From a virus: a stretch of 24,542 nt of DNA. A program made the translations under genes and the position numbers. Shown one piece after another: positions 1-5,560 of the stretch. The stretch lies in the IMG/VR virus record IMGVR_UViG_3300017786_000134, positions 1 to 24,542 of that record; one strand, given 5' to 3'. The number at the start of each line of letters is the position of its first letter. Positions within the stretch are counted from its first letter, which is position 1. The notes beneath the pieces were generated by a model. That model was not told the origin of the DNA. It saw nothing but the letters and a program-made list of their open reading frames with translations, and searched no databases.

Positions 1-16
1 AATCCCATTTGGTGCA

Positions 17-37
17 CCCCCCCTCTCTCACTCTCAC
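17..37. other. Pyrimidine-rich tract at window edge
   Basis: A run of seven C followed by CT/CTCAC repeats lies just inside the left edge. It sits in non-coding sequence next to the terminator of the left block. Such tracts occur near phage packaging sites and genome ends, but nothing here proves this is one; it may simply be the edge of an assembled contig. Confidence 0.25.
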
Positions 38-64
38 TGATACCCGTGAGGCTCTCTGAATGGC

Positions 65-202
65 GTGCTGGCGAAAAAAACAAGCAAGGCAATACGATTA
101 GGCGAGTATATAGGGAAATCGCTTAGAAAGGCAACGGTGCGTTATAGTTTAAAAGGTATTGTGCCAAGGGCAGAAATATATATTTTAAAGATATTCGATT
201 GA
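65..202 (+). CDS. Possible small basic protein (45 aa), start uncertain
   Basis: An open frame from a GTG at 65 to a TGA at 200-202 would encode a 45-residue, lysine/arginine-rich peptide that is not repetitive and looks protein-like. The only ribosome-site candidate, GTGAGG at 47-52, is 12 nt upstream, which is long. It points toward the minus-strand genes of the left block, with the terminator at 221-247 between them. The frame is closed upstream by TGA at 47-49, so it is not the tail of a longer gene. I do not recognise the sequence. Otherwise bases 1-220 hold nothing I can name. Confidence 0.25.
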   Translation: MLAKKTSKAIRLGEYIGKSLRKATVRYSLKGIVPRAEIYILKIFD

Positions 203-220
203 TTTGGTTAAATAGAGGGC

Positions 221-247
221 AAAAAAAAGCCGATAATTAAACCGGCT
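221..247 (-). terminator. Intrinsic terminator of the left minus-strand block
   Basis: Read on the minus strand, AGCCG pairs with CGGCT around a 10-nt AT-rich loop and is followed directly by eight T. This is a textbook rho-independent shape. It lies about 60 nt past the last small gene (309-404) and so most likely ends the leftward transcript of the left block. Confidence 0.75.
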
Positions 248-308
248 CTTAAGTGTTTTCTTATATGTATTTGTCTATAGGTGAAGGTGACAGACTCCAA
301 ATTTACAG

Positions 309-404
309 CTATTGATCCTTATCATTGAATAACAGATCAATGGACTGATATATAAAAATGAATCCCGCGAGTATTAATATTACTTGTTCTATATCGCTTA
401 TCAT
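309..404 (-). CDS. Small single-pass membrane peptide (31 aa)
   Basis: ATG at 404-402, stop TAG at 311-309. The upstream gene's last codons supply the ribosome site: GGAG eight nt before the ATG. The peptide is short and acidic at the start (MISDIEQ), then has a hydrophobic helix (VILILAGFIFIY, about residues 8-19) and a polar tail, so one transmembrane segment is expected. It is the last gene before the terminator at 221-247. The function is unknown. The good SD, position in the operon and clear membrane segment favour a real gene, though peptides this short are hard to prove. Confidence 0.5.
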   Translation of the reverse strand: MISDIEQVILILAGFIFIYQSIDLLFNDKDQ

Positions 405-405
405 C

Positions 406-681
406 TTAATGACTCCAATCTTTAGGGTTGCTAAGGAATTGTTCTAAATCCCGCTTTCGCTGTATGCGGTCAATTATAGCCAGTGATAGCGTTAGCGCAT
501 CATATAACGCGCGTTTACTATTAAATAACGCTATTGATTCAAAACGGCCGCTTGCATTGCCGTTAGAGTCTAAGCTATATGATTGACCAAACTGGCTATA
601 GCAATATGCCTTGCGCCCTAGTTCTATGTTTAGCCGTTCAATTTGTGCCGCTATATCGTTTAATTTAACTCTATTTTTCAT
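406..681 (-). CDS. Hypothetical protein (91 aa)
   Basis: Starts at ATG 681 with an AAAGGGCG ribosome site about eight nt upstream. Mostly helical by composition: an N-terminal amphipathic stretch (DIAAQIERLNIELGRKAYCY), a short polar turn rich in Ser, Asn and Gly, then a longer helix ending in RKRDLEQF. No known domain recognised. It is the penultimate gene of the leftward left block. No transmembrane segment or signal peptide. Possibly a small cytoplasmic regulator or host-takeover protein, but that is only a guess from size and place. Confidence 0.6.
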   Translation of the reverse strand: MKNRVKLNDIAAQIERLNIELGRKAYCYSQFGQSYSLDSNGNASGRFESIALFNSKRALYDALTLSLAIIDRIQRKRDLEQFLSNPKDWSH

Positions 682-704
682 AATATCGCCCTTTAATTAT
701 AACA

Positions 705-998
705 TTAAACCGTTGATTTTAGTGTATTTAATGGTGCTATATTCCTTGAAACATAGCCGCTTACTTTACCGCGATAAACCTTTAACTGGTCAGTTTTAAA
801 CGCGGGGTTCGTAGTATTAAAAAACACCCTAAAATTTACTGTTAAGTCTAACGGATGCCGGTTTTCTTTATACTTTTCCGCGTAAGTATCAACAATCGAT
901 TGCGCGTGTTTGATGCCGCGTGATTTAAAGTTAGCGGCTATTCTTTCATATAGTCCGCCGTCAGTATGGAATACTTCAAAAACACAATAATTAAACAT
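705..998 (-). CDS. Hypothetical protein (97 aa)
   Basis: ATG at 998 is preceded by the block's typical A-rich site AAAAAAGGGG with 8 nt spacing. The protein is basic and mixed alpha/beta, with a helix around residues 30-46 (KHAQSIVDTYAEKYKEN) followed by a probable beta strand (LTVNFRVFF). I do not recognise the family. Its start lies one nt past the stop of the 63-aa gene at 1000-1191, so the two are almost certainly co-transcribed and may be translationally coupled. Confidence 0.6.
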   Translation of the reverse strand: MFNYCVFEVFHTDGGLYERIAANFKSRGIKHAQSIVDTYAEKYKENRHPLDLTVNFRVFFNTTNPAFKTDQLKVYRGKVSGYVSRNIAPLNTLKSTV

Positions 999-999
999 T

Positions 1000-1191
1000 T
1001 TAAAAACCCCTTTTTTGCTGGTTGTGGTGAATCTGAATCAATGCCTTTAGCCAAGCGTGTCGGGATTGCCGCTTTGCTCTCGTTAAGCCGCTTTTTTTAA
1101 GTTTAGTACGCGCCGCTTTTATTAATTGTCTGTCACTAGCATAAACGCCGCCCGCTTGTTTTTGTATTCTCAAATATTGCCCGCTAAACAT
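1000..1191 (-). CDS. Small basic protein (63 aa)
   Basis: ATG at 1191 follows an AAAAGGGG ribosome site. The product is strongly basic (many Lys and Arg, for example TKLKKSGLTRAKRQSRHAW) and could bind nucleic acid, but no named domain is visible. It lies 13 nt downstream of the GP88-like gene and immediately upstream of the 97-aa gene, in the same leftward operon. The function is unknown. Confidence 0.55.
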   Translation of the reverse strand: MFSGQYLRIQKQAGGVYASDRQLIKAARTKLKKSGLTRAKRQSRHAWLKALIQIHHNQQKRGF

Positions 1192-1204
1192 AATAAAACC
1201 CCTT

Positions 1205-2044
1205 TTATAATAGTGCTGCTAATTTGTTTAAAGTATTTACATTAAAGAAAAAATTGCTTCTCTTTTCGTCAATTGCGCGCGCTTTCTTGTTGCTACCTTT
1301 ACGTTTTAAAGTACCTACCGCGCCCGCTATATCGTTAAAACGATAATCTGTCTTATCCATATCAATTAAGGGGATTCTATTAAGCGTTTTCGGGCGTTTA
1401 TATTCGCCCCTTGTTTCGGCCGTGTTGATAGCGATAACGGTATTTAAACCGCCATTAATAGCCGATGCCGTATGCTTTAACGTGCGCGCATTGTTAGCAC
1501 TACCGCTAAAAGTTAAATGATAATTATTTAAATTATTTTTCTTTATATAACTAATAATTTTAGTGTAATCATAAAACCCGATATTAGGCATAGAAGCGAT
1601 AAACGATAACCAATTGATATCGCTTGTACCGTTTAATCTTATCCGCAATTTGTCGCCGTGTTTTTGATAGTGGCGGTTTATTTCAATTTTTAAGCATTGT
1701 TCGAACCGTTCGCGCTCTAATGCGAATAATATAGTCCTTTTTATTTTTGCATTGTCGCCCGCCTTCATCCCTAATTGACCGCTTGATTCAAGGCAATCTT
1801 TTTTACATCCGTAAAGCTTAGCCGCCGGACATAGCGTTTTAACGGTTATACTATCGGCTGGCTTAAGGTATAAAATCCCTATTGCATAGCCTTCACCCTT
1901 TTTCGTTTTCGCGCTTGAACTAACATTAATAAGCGGCGTATCCGTGTTGACTAGGTATTGCCAGTTAACGCGCGCCCATTGCTTAGCCGCGTCCGTGAGT
2001 AATTCGCTATTAAATACCGCTCTTCTATAAAGTGAAAATTTCAT
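1205..2044 (-). CDS. GP88-like phage protein (279 aa)
   Basis: The largest gene of the left block. It resembles the phage 'gene product 88' (GP88) family: an N-terminal cysteine cluster (C72, C80 and C84, in LCPAAKLYGCKKDCLES), a central RLNGTSDINW segment near 136-145 and FYDYTKI near 157-163, a motif order I recall from that family. The spacing of the three cysteines suggests a metal or Fe-S site, but the biochemical role of the family is not established to my knowledge. The ATG at 2044 follows AAAAAAGGGG at a good distance. Codon use is rich in GCG, CGC and ACG compared with the tail genes, by eye. Family call is moderately sure; any enzymatic role is inference. Confidence 0.65.
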   Translation of the reverse strand: MKFSLYRRAVFNSELLTDAAKQWARVNWQYLVNTDTPLINVSSSAKTKKGEGYAIGILYLKPADSITVKTLCPAAKLYGCKKDCLESSGQLGMKAGDNAKIKRTILFALERERFEQCLKIEINRHYQKHGDKLRIRLNGTSDINWLSFIASMPNIGFYDYTKIISYIKKNNLNNYHLTFSGSANNARTLKHTASAINGGLNTVIAINTAETRGEYKRPKTLNRIPLIDMDKTDYRFNDIAGAVGTLKRKGSNKKARAIDEKRSNFFFNVNTLNKLAALL

Positions 2045-2059
2045 TTTTAAACCCCTTTT

Positions 2060-2233
2060 TTATAAGTAAATAAAGACAAGGACGGGCGCAAGTATTAAAA
2101 CCGCGCCCGCAATGCCCGCTAATGTATCAACAATAAAATTTTTAACAGTGTATTTGCCGTTATATGTTGCGCCGCTTTTGCTTTTGCGCGTATCGTATTT
2201 ATACGCGCCGTTTTTGAAATCGCTTGTTATCAT
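2060..2233 (-). CDS. Small C-terminally anchored membrane protein (57 aa)
   Basis: ATG at 2233-2231 overlaps the TAA of the upstream gene (TAATG), with GGAGG ten nt before it. The N-terminal half is basic and polar with many Lys, Ser and Tyr; from about residue 34 comes a long hydrophobic helix (LAGIAGAVLILAPVLVFIYL) running to the C-terminus. This is the topology of a tail-anchored inner-membrane protein. The function is unknown. The coupled start and strong SD argue it is real. Confidence 0.6.
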   Translation of the reverse strand: MITSDFKNGAYKYDTRKSKSGATYNGKYTVKNFIVDTLAGIAGAVLILAPVLVFIYL

Positions 2234-2397
2234 TATTCGCTAGCCTCCATAAATGAAACCGCAACGGATAAATAAGCCGCTAATTGTTCGCGGCTTATCC
2301 CGTTACTAATCATTTTTTGAATTTGCGGCTCTCGCATTAACAATTGCGGATCAACTAAAAACGAATGACAAACTTGTTCAAATTGCTGTTTTGACAT
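2233..2397 (-). CDS. Small helical protein (54 aa)
   Basis: ATG at 2397-2395 with GGGAG about nine nt upstream; stop TAA overlaps the next start. The sequence (MSKQQFEQVCHSFLVDPQ then helices with an SNGISREQLAAYLSVA stretch) looks like a compact helical bundle with a possible helix-turn-helix around residues 32-50. It is the first well-supported gene after the divergent control region, where phage regulators often sit. I do not recognise it; a transcriptional regulator is possible but unproven. Confidence 0.55.
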   Translation of the reverse strand: MSKQQFEQVCHSFLVDPQLLMREPQIQKMISNGISREQLAAYLSVAVSFMEASE

Positions 2398-2591
2398 TTT
2401 TAAACTCCCACGGGCAATGCCCTTTTATTGATTGAATTTCAATAATAGTCTAATAATTTCAATTAATCACCCCTTTTTTTTAAATTATCCCACTATTTAA
2501 CAATTCCGCACGGCGCGACAATGTACCCACATTAAAGCGTATTTTTTATTGCTTCATTTATACGCCTAATTTTTTTGCGGCCTTTGCTGGC
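2398..2591. other. Non-coding spacer with small inverted repeats and mini-ORFs
   Basis: No convincing gene. It holds an 11-bp dyad GGGCAATGCCC (2413-2423), a wider inverted repeat GCGTAT (2537-2542) with ATACGC (2560-2565) around an AT-rich spacer, and three GGCC sites at 2579-2601. On the minus strand a good AAAAGGGG ribosome site leads into TTG at 2462 and a 7-residue reading frame whose TGA overlaps another TTG (2442). These look like leader sequences of the left operon rather than genes, but no clear -35/-10 pair was found. Confidence 0.4.
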
Positions 2592-2714
2592 CTATATGGC
2601 CTTTAAAATACTGTTTAAATTTTCGCCTAAAAAATCCAAAATTTGAGAATTTTCTGCGATAAACCAAAAAAAACCCACGGCAAACCGCAAAAAAAACCAC
2701 CTCAAAAAATACAA
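2592..2714 (-). CDS. Possible TTG-start membrane peptide (40 aa)
   Basis: A TTG at 2714-2712 lies eight nt after GGGAG, the last of three tandem copies of that ribosome site (repeat 2723-2782). The 40-residue product is very hydrophobic and aromatic at its start (MYFLRWFFLRFAVGFFWFIA) and then polar and acidic, so it would insert once in the membrane. The same SD motif and spacing precede the TTG-start lysozyme at 9331, which is the best argument that this start is used. Against it: the DNA is T-rich, so a hydrophobic frame can arise by chance. Confidence 0.35.
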   Translation of the reverse strand: MYFLRWFFLRFAVGFFWFIAENSQILDFLGENLNSILKAI

Positions 2715-2722
2715 GAAAAAAG

Positions 2723-2782
2723 CTCCCAAAATTTCAATGAAATACCTCCCAAAATTTCAATGAAATACCTCCCAAAATTTCA
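2723..2782. repeat. 23-bp tandem direct repeat, 2.6 copies, carrying SD-like sites
   Basis: The unit CTCCCAAAATTTCAATGAAATAC occurs at 2723-2745 and 2746-2768, and its first 14 bases again at 2769-2782. Read on the minus strand, each copy gives TTTTGGGAG, a strong Shine-Dalgarno sequence; in two copies it is followed after seven nt by TTG, which overlaps a TGA stop. The 15-mer AAAAGCTCCCAAAAT at 2718-2732 is repeated in the same orientation at 9335-9349. It could act on translation (tandem ribosome sites) or be a protein-binding array. Confidence 0.85.
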
Positions 2783-2832
2783 GGCAGTCACAAAAATTTA
2801 GTTGGCAAAAATAATTATTTATTACAACTAAC

Positions 2833-2860
2833 TTGCAATTGCGCGTATAAACTATATAAT
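2833..2860 (+). promoter_or_regulatory. Sigma70-like promoter of the early operon
   Basis: TTGCAA (2833-2838) and a perfect TATAAT (2855-2860) are separated by 16 bp. The first gene starts at 2890 with GAGGAGA as ribosome site, leaving a short leader. This is the only strong promoter in the divergent region and fits the start of the plus-strand early genes. A related GCGCGTA word sits near the -10 of the second promoter at 4571. Confidence 0.75.
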
Positions 2861-2889
2861 GTTTAAATAATTTAAAGAGGAGAGTAAGT

Positions 2890-3132
2890 ATGACAGCACA
2901 AATTTATGACGGTTATTATGTTGAGCCGATAGAGATTAAAACTGGTTATGGTTATAGCGTTGATTGTTACGGAGATATAGATAGCGATTCAGTTATCGTT
3001 ATGGCTTTTAATGATGAAAACTTTGACGGTATTTCTGAGTCTAGCTTTGACACTTGGAGTGAAGCAGTTAAAGAGTGCTCTGATTACGCAAAATCGGTAG
3101 GAACAACATTAATTCAGTTGGAGGCAGAATAA
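2890..3132 (+). CDS. Hypothetical early protein (80 aa)
   Basis: First gene of the early operon, just downstream of the promoter at 2833-2860, with a strong GAGGAGA site before its ATG. The product is acidic and rich in Tyr, Asp, Ser and Glu (DCYGDIDSDSVIVMAFNDENFDG), mixed beta strands then a C-terminal helix. No cysteines pattern, signal or membrane segment. Unrecognised. First-expressed small acidic phage proteins often target host factors or act as DNA mimics; that is only a possibility here. Its stop overlaps the next start (TAATG). Confidence 0.7.
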   Translation: MTAQIYDGYYVEPIEIKTGYGYSVDCYGDIDSDSVIVMAFNDENFDGISESSFDTWSEAVKECSDYAKSVGTTLIQLEAE

Positions 3133-3332
3133 TGCAATACACCACAGCCAGCCAGTACGCTAAATTTCACGGTATGAAGTCACTGAAGGAAGTAGCCGAT
3201 ATGACTAATCAATCGTCAGAGACTCTAATAAATTGGTACAAAAAGAAGCGCGAATTGTTCGAGGTCGTTATAGTTGGCTGCGTAGTCACTAAACGAATGA
3301 ATGAGATGGAGCAGGAAGTAGATGGGGATTAA
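3132..3332 (+). CDS. Small HTH-like protein (66 aa)
   Basis: ATG overlaps the stop of the upstream gene. Residues about 16-45 (KSLKEVADMTNQSSETLINWYKKK) read like a helix-turn-helix with a basic recognition helix, suggesting a DNA-binding regulator. The C-terminal part is acidic (EMEQEVDGD). Its last codons overlap the start of the NinG-like gene by 11 nt. The family is not identified. A role in early-gene control is plausible from position and fold only. Confidence 0.6.
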   Translation: MQYTTASQYAKFHGMKSLKEVADMTNQSSETLINWYKKKRELFEVVIVGCVVTKRMNEMEQEVDGD

Positions 3333-3753
3333 GAGAGATGCGGCAGATAACTGGTTTTCAAAATGTGTCCGTGAGCGCACTAATTACACCTGTGAAGTGT
3401 GCTTCAAGCAATATGAGCGCAGCTCAACTGGTCTGCATTGCTCTCATTACCACGGTAGGGCAAATAAATCCGTTAGATGGCACGGTGACAATGCCTTCGC
3501 CCACTGTTTCGGCTGTCATCAAAAAATGGGAGCAAATCCACACGAGTTTCAGATATGGGCAGAGAATATATTAGGCTCTGGTAGGTATGACCTACTAACT
3601 GAACGCAAGAATGATACCAATTTAGGCAAGCAGTTACATAAAGATAATAAAGCAGGTTTAATTGCTAAGCACTATAAAGAGCAACACGCCATATTGTCGG
3701 AAAAGCGGGCAGATGGTGAAACTATGTACTTAGACTTTGAGGAATACTCGTGA
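3322..3753 (+). CDS. ninG: NinG/Rap-like HNH-type recombination protein (143 aa)
   Basis: ATG at 3322 has AGGAAG six nt upstream. The protein carries a zinc-finger/HNH-like core: C24-x2-C27, then LHCSHYHGRA (residues 38-47), N57, and HCFGC (61-65). This matches the order seen in phage lambda NinG (Rap), a structure-specific endonuclease acting on recombination intermediates, and in related HNH phage proteins. The C-terminal third is basic and helical. A NinB-like gene further along the same operon (7891-8352) supports the reading, because ninB and ninG accompany each other in lambdoid phages. An unrelated HNH nuclease is the alternative. Confidence 0.6.
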   Translation: MGIKRDAADNWFSKCVRERTNYTCEVCFKQYERSSTGLHCSHYHGRANKSVRWHGDNAFAHCFGCHQKMGANPHEFQIWAENILGSGRYDLLTERKNDTNLGKQLHKDNKAGLIAKHYKEQHAILSEKRADGETMYLDFEEYS

Positions 3754-3941
3754 GCGCAGTAAATAAATTTAGAGAAAAGCAAAAAGAAAAGGGCAACGCA
3801 GAAGTGCGTGGTCTATATTGTAAAAAAGAATGTCACAAAGACATCAAGTCACACATTAAACACATTTTAAGATTACACGACAAAGGGATAACCGATGAGC
3901 AAATCCGTAGTAGACTGGCTAGAATTGATCTGGAAAATTGA
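3750..3941 (+). CDS. Small basic protein (63 aa)
   Basis: Starts at GTG 3750, overlapping the TGA of the upstream gene (GTGA), with GAGG eight nt upstream. Very basic N-terminus (NKFREKQKEKGN), a central KKECHKDIKSHIKH stretch with a lone Cys-His pair, and a C-terminal helix. Its end overlaps the initiator gene by 47 nt in another frame, which supports tight translational coupling. No family recognised. Confidence 0.55.
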   Translation: MSAVNKFREKQKEKGNAEVRGLYCKKECHKDIKSHIKHILRLHDKGITDEQIRSRLARIDLEN

Positions 3942-4557
3942 TCTACCTAGCAACTCCAAATATGTAGCAAGTTACCTTAGAACTTATATGAATATGAAGC
4001 GCGACCTTTGCTGGCCGTCAGTTGGTCGTATAAGCAAAGAAACTGGGCTATCTGAGCAAACAGTAAGGGCGCACATCAAGAAGCTAGAGGCGGCTGGGTG
4101 GCTTACAGTAGATAGAAGTGAAGGTGGGCATAGTGGCACAACAAATCGCTATAAAGCGACCATACCTGATACCCCTGCAACCATTGCACCCCTGCAACCA
4201 TTAGACCCCACCCCTGCAACAGTTGCACCCCTACCCCTGCAACCATTAGAGGGGAATAAACAATACAATAAACAAGTAAATAAACAATTATTAAATAAAG
4301 AGATTCCTGATGAGTTAGCTGCGGCTGCAACTGCGTACTGGCTCAAGAAGGGCGCGAGCCTCGATATGGAAGAACAGTGGCTGTTATTTACTTCTCATCA
4401 TCAAGCTAAAAAGACTAATGTTCACAACTACGCGGCGGCTTGGAGAACGTGGTACGTCAATGCCGTTAGATTCAATGCTAATCGACCTGAGAAAAAGGAA
4501 AAGGTTTTCAATAGATTACAAGATGATTCTTGGGCAAATGGCTTTATTGATAAATAA
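3895..4557 (+). CDS. HTH replication initiator, lambda O-like (220 aa)
   Basis: ATG at 3895 with AAAGGGAT about nine nt upstream. The N-terminal domain (about 20-88) is a winged helix-turn-helix: CWPSVGRISKETGLSEQTVRAHIKKLEAAGWL, the pattern of phage replication proteins of the lambda O/Rep type. Next comes a Pro/Thr-rich linker (about 91-120) built of repeated PATxAPLxPL words, then Asn/Lys-Gln repeats (NKQYNKQVNKQ), then a C-terminal domain rich in Trp and Ala (about 135-220). As in lambda O, the linker DNA is itself repetitive (four iterons plus an AT-rich tract, see 4172-4302), so the protein probably binds its own gene to start replication. No helicase or helicase loader gene is visible, so host helicase recruitment is inferred. 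Confidence 0.75.
   Translation: MSKSVVDWLELIWKIDLPSNSKYVASYLRTYMNMKRDLCWPSVGRISKETGLSEQTVRAHIKKLEAAGWLTVDRSEGGHSGTTNRYKATIPDTPATIAPLQPLDPTPATVAPLPLQPLEGNKQYNKQVNKQLLNKEIPDELAAAATAYWLKKGASLDMEEQWLLFTSHHQAKKTNVHNYAAAWRTWYVNAVRFNANRPEKKEKVFNRLQDDSWANGFIDK
4172..4302. other. Candidate replication origin: four iterons plus AT-rich tract
   Basis: Inside the initiator gene, CCCCTGCAACCATT occurs at 4172-4185, 4189-4202 and 4234-4247, and a variant CCCCTGCAACAGTT at 4211-4224. Start-to-start spacings are 17, 22 and 23 bp. Two copies form dyads (TGCAACAGTTGCA at 4215-4227 is a perfect inverted repeat; TGCAA-CCA-TTGCA at 4176-4188). The array is followed at once by about 50 bp almost free of G and C (4254-4302), a likely unwinding element. 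The order iterons then AT-rich DNA within the initiator gene copies the plan of the lambda origin. Confidence 0.7.
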
Positions 4558-4570
4558 TTTAAAATAAAGT

Positions 4571-4599
4571 TTGACAAATGATAGATATGCGCGTAATCT
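4571..4599 (+). promoter_or_regulatory. Second early promoter (sigma70-like)
   Basis: A consensus TTGACA (4571-4576) is followed after 17 bp by TAATCT (4594-4599), a weaker -10. It lies in the 80-bp gap after the initiator gene and before the gene at 4638, the first real gap in the early operon. The GCGCGTA word just upstream of the -10 is shared with the first promoter. Confidence 0.55.
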
Positions 4600-4637
4600 T
4601 ATAAACATCAAGTCATCAAATGCAAAGGGAGCATAAA

Positions 4638-4910
4638 ATGATAAACGATAACCCAGCACGAGTAGCACCTCCAGAGTCACCAGTTGAGCCAGACCTTAGA
4701 AAGTTGAAGTACGATTTTCTACACGATTATCTCGACAGCGATAATACTGACTCTGCTTTCCACGAAGCCTTAGAAGATCACATTTTTGAGAGCGGCTTAA
4801 TCCACCACTGGTTGCGTAAACTATACACTCATAAAGCTGACCAAGTGCAGCTGGATATGCAAGACGTTCTTAGTGATTTTGTATCAGACTATATTGAGGC
4901 GAAGCTATGA
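4638..4910 (+). CDS. Hypothetical protein (90 aa)
   Basis: An in-frame ATG exists at 4620, but AGGGAG (4627-4632) sits five nt before the ATG at 4638, so the later start is chosen. The product is acidic and helical with a Pro-rich N-terminus (ARVAPPESPVEPD) and aromatic/His residues (HHWLRKLYTHK). It is the first gene after the second promoter. No family recognised; no membrane segment. Its stop overlaps the next ATG (ATGA). Confidence 0.65.
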   Translation: MINDNPARVAPPESPVEPDLRKLKYDFLHDYLDSDNTDSAFHEALEDHIFESGLIHHWLRKLYTHKADQVQLDMQDVLSDFVSDYIEAKL

Positions 4911-5140
4911 AAACTAAAGAATTGAAAGGCGCGTTAGTTGATGAATCTATCGGTGACGCTCACTCTCACAAAGAGTGGGCTGGCTGGTTGGAAGCAAACC
5001 TAATGTCGATGATGGCCGATTACGCTAGAGAAGCTGGTTATCCGAATGGTTATGAGTTCGGTAAAGGTATGGAAGCAATGGCTCTTGAGATATGGGAGCT
5101 AATGAACGATAAGCATCAAGAAGAAGGAGTACCATTCTAA
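4907..5140 (+). CDS. Hypothetical protein (77 aa)
   Basis: ATG overlaps the TGA of the upstream gene. Acidic, helical, rich in Met, Trp and Glu (HKEWAGWLEANLMSMMADYAREAGYPNGYEFGKGMEAMALEIWELM). It looks like a compact soluble helical protein. Unrecognised. It continues the coupled run of small early genes; the stop overlaps the start of the zinc-ribbon gene (TAATG). Confidence 0.65.
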   Translation: MKTKELKGALVDESIGDAHSHKEWAGWLEANLMSMMADYAREAGYPNGYEFGKGMEAMALEIWELMNDKHQEEGVPF

Positions 5141-5280
5141 TGGCTATGTATACTTGCGATAACTGTAATGAACTGAAAGACGATGACTGGTCGCCCTGCA
5201 CCGCTACTAAAACGATGGACTGGGTTTGCGAGGATTGCTTGCCCGAAGTTGAAGAAGAAGAAGATGAGCAGACCAGTTAA
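5140..5280 (+). CDS. Small zinc-ribbon protein (46 aa)
   Basis: ATG at 5140-5142 overlaps the previous stop. The 46 residues contain two CxxC knuckles (C6-x2-C9 and C30-x2-C33) plus C20, followed by a poly-Glu acidic tail (EVEEEEDEQTS). This is the look of a one-domain zinc ribbon. Such small phage zinc ribbons can bind nucleic acid or host proteins; the function is not known. AAGAAGGAG upstream is a good ribosome site. Its end overlaps the next gene by 17 nt. Confidence 0.65.
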   Translation: MAMYTCDNCNELKDDDWSPCTATKTMDWVCEDCLPEVEEEEDEQTS

Positions 5281-5560
5281 ATTTACTCCTGCTACATTTC
5301 AGCACAGAGGGACTGCCTACCAAAAACATCACGATCGAATGATAGGCGGCTCAAGAAGATTTATAGCTAACGAGCCTTGCCCGATATGCGGAGATTATCT
5401 TAGAAAGTGGAGAACGCAGAGAGAAGATCAAAAAACGTCAGCTTGTGTTAGCTGTACACAGGAAGCAAAAAACAAAAAAGCAGATAAAGTTAAATGCGAT
5501 AAACGCAGAGCAATTGAAGAACACCAAAACAAAATGGGAGATTACGATGACTATTTATAA
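5264..5560 (+). CDS. Zinc-finger phage protein (98 aa)
   Basis: The start at ATG 5264 (MSRPVKFTP) is preferred; the frame is open further upstream only because it overlaps the zinc-ribbon gene. Features: basic N-terminal half, two CxxC pairs (CPIC near residue 42-45 and CVSC near 64-67) forming a likely zinc knuckle, and a basic C-terminal helix (KNKKADKVKCDKRRAIEEHQ). Probably nucleic-acid binding. It overlaps the ERF gene by 14 nt and encodes that gene's ribosome site, so the two are likely coupled. The family is not identified. Confidence 0.6.
   Translation: MSRPVKFTPATFQHRGTAYQKHHDRMIGGSRRFIANEPCPICGDYLRKWRTQREDQKTSACVSCTQEAKNKKADKVKCDKRRAIEEHQNKMGDYDDYL

Noticed and set aside
2723-2782. 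CRISPR-like array
   Set aside because: Units are head-to-tail without unique spacers and only 2.6 copies long; a simple tandem repeat.
3338-3574. Alternative plus frame over the NinG-like gene
   Set aside because: No ribosome site, overlaps the cysteine/histidine-rich gene that has clear HNH-type motifs.
4103-4346. Two minus-strand frames across the initiator linker
   Set aside because: They arise from the iteron repeats read backwards (VAGVG/QGW repeats); no ribosome site and wrong strand for the operon.
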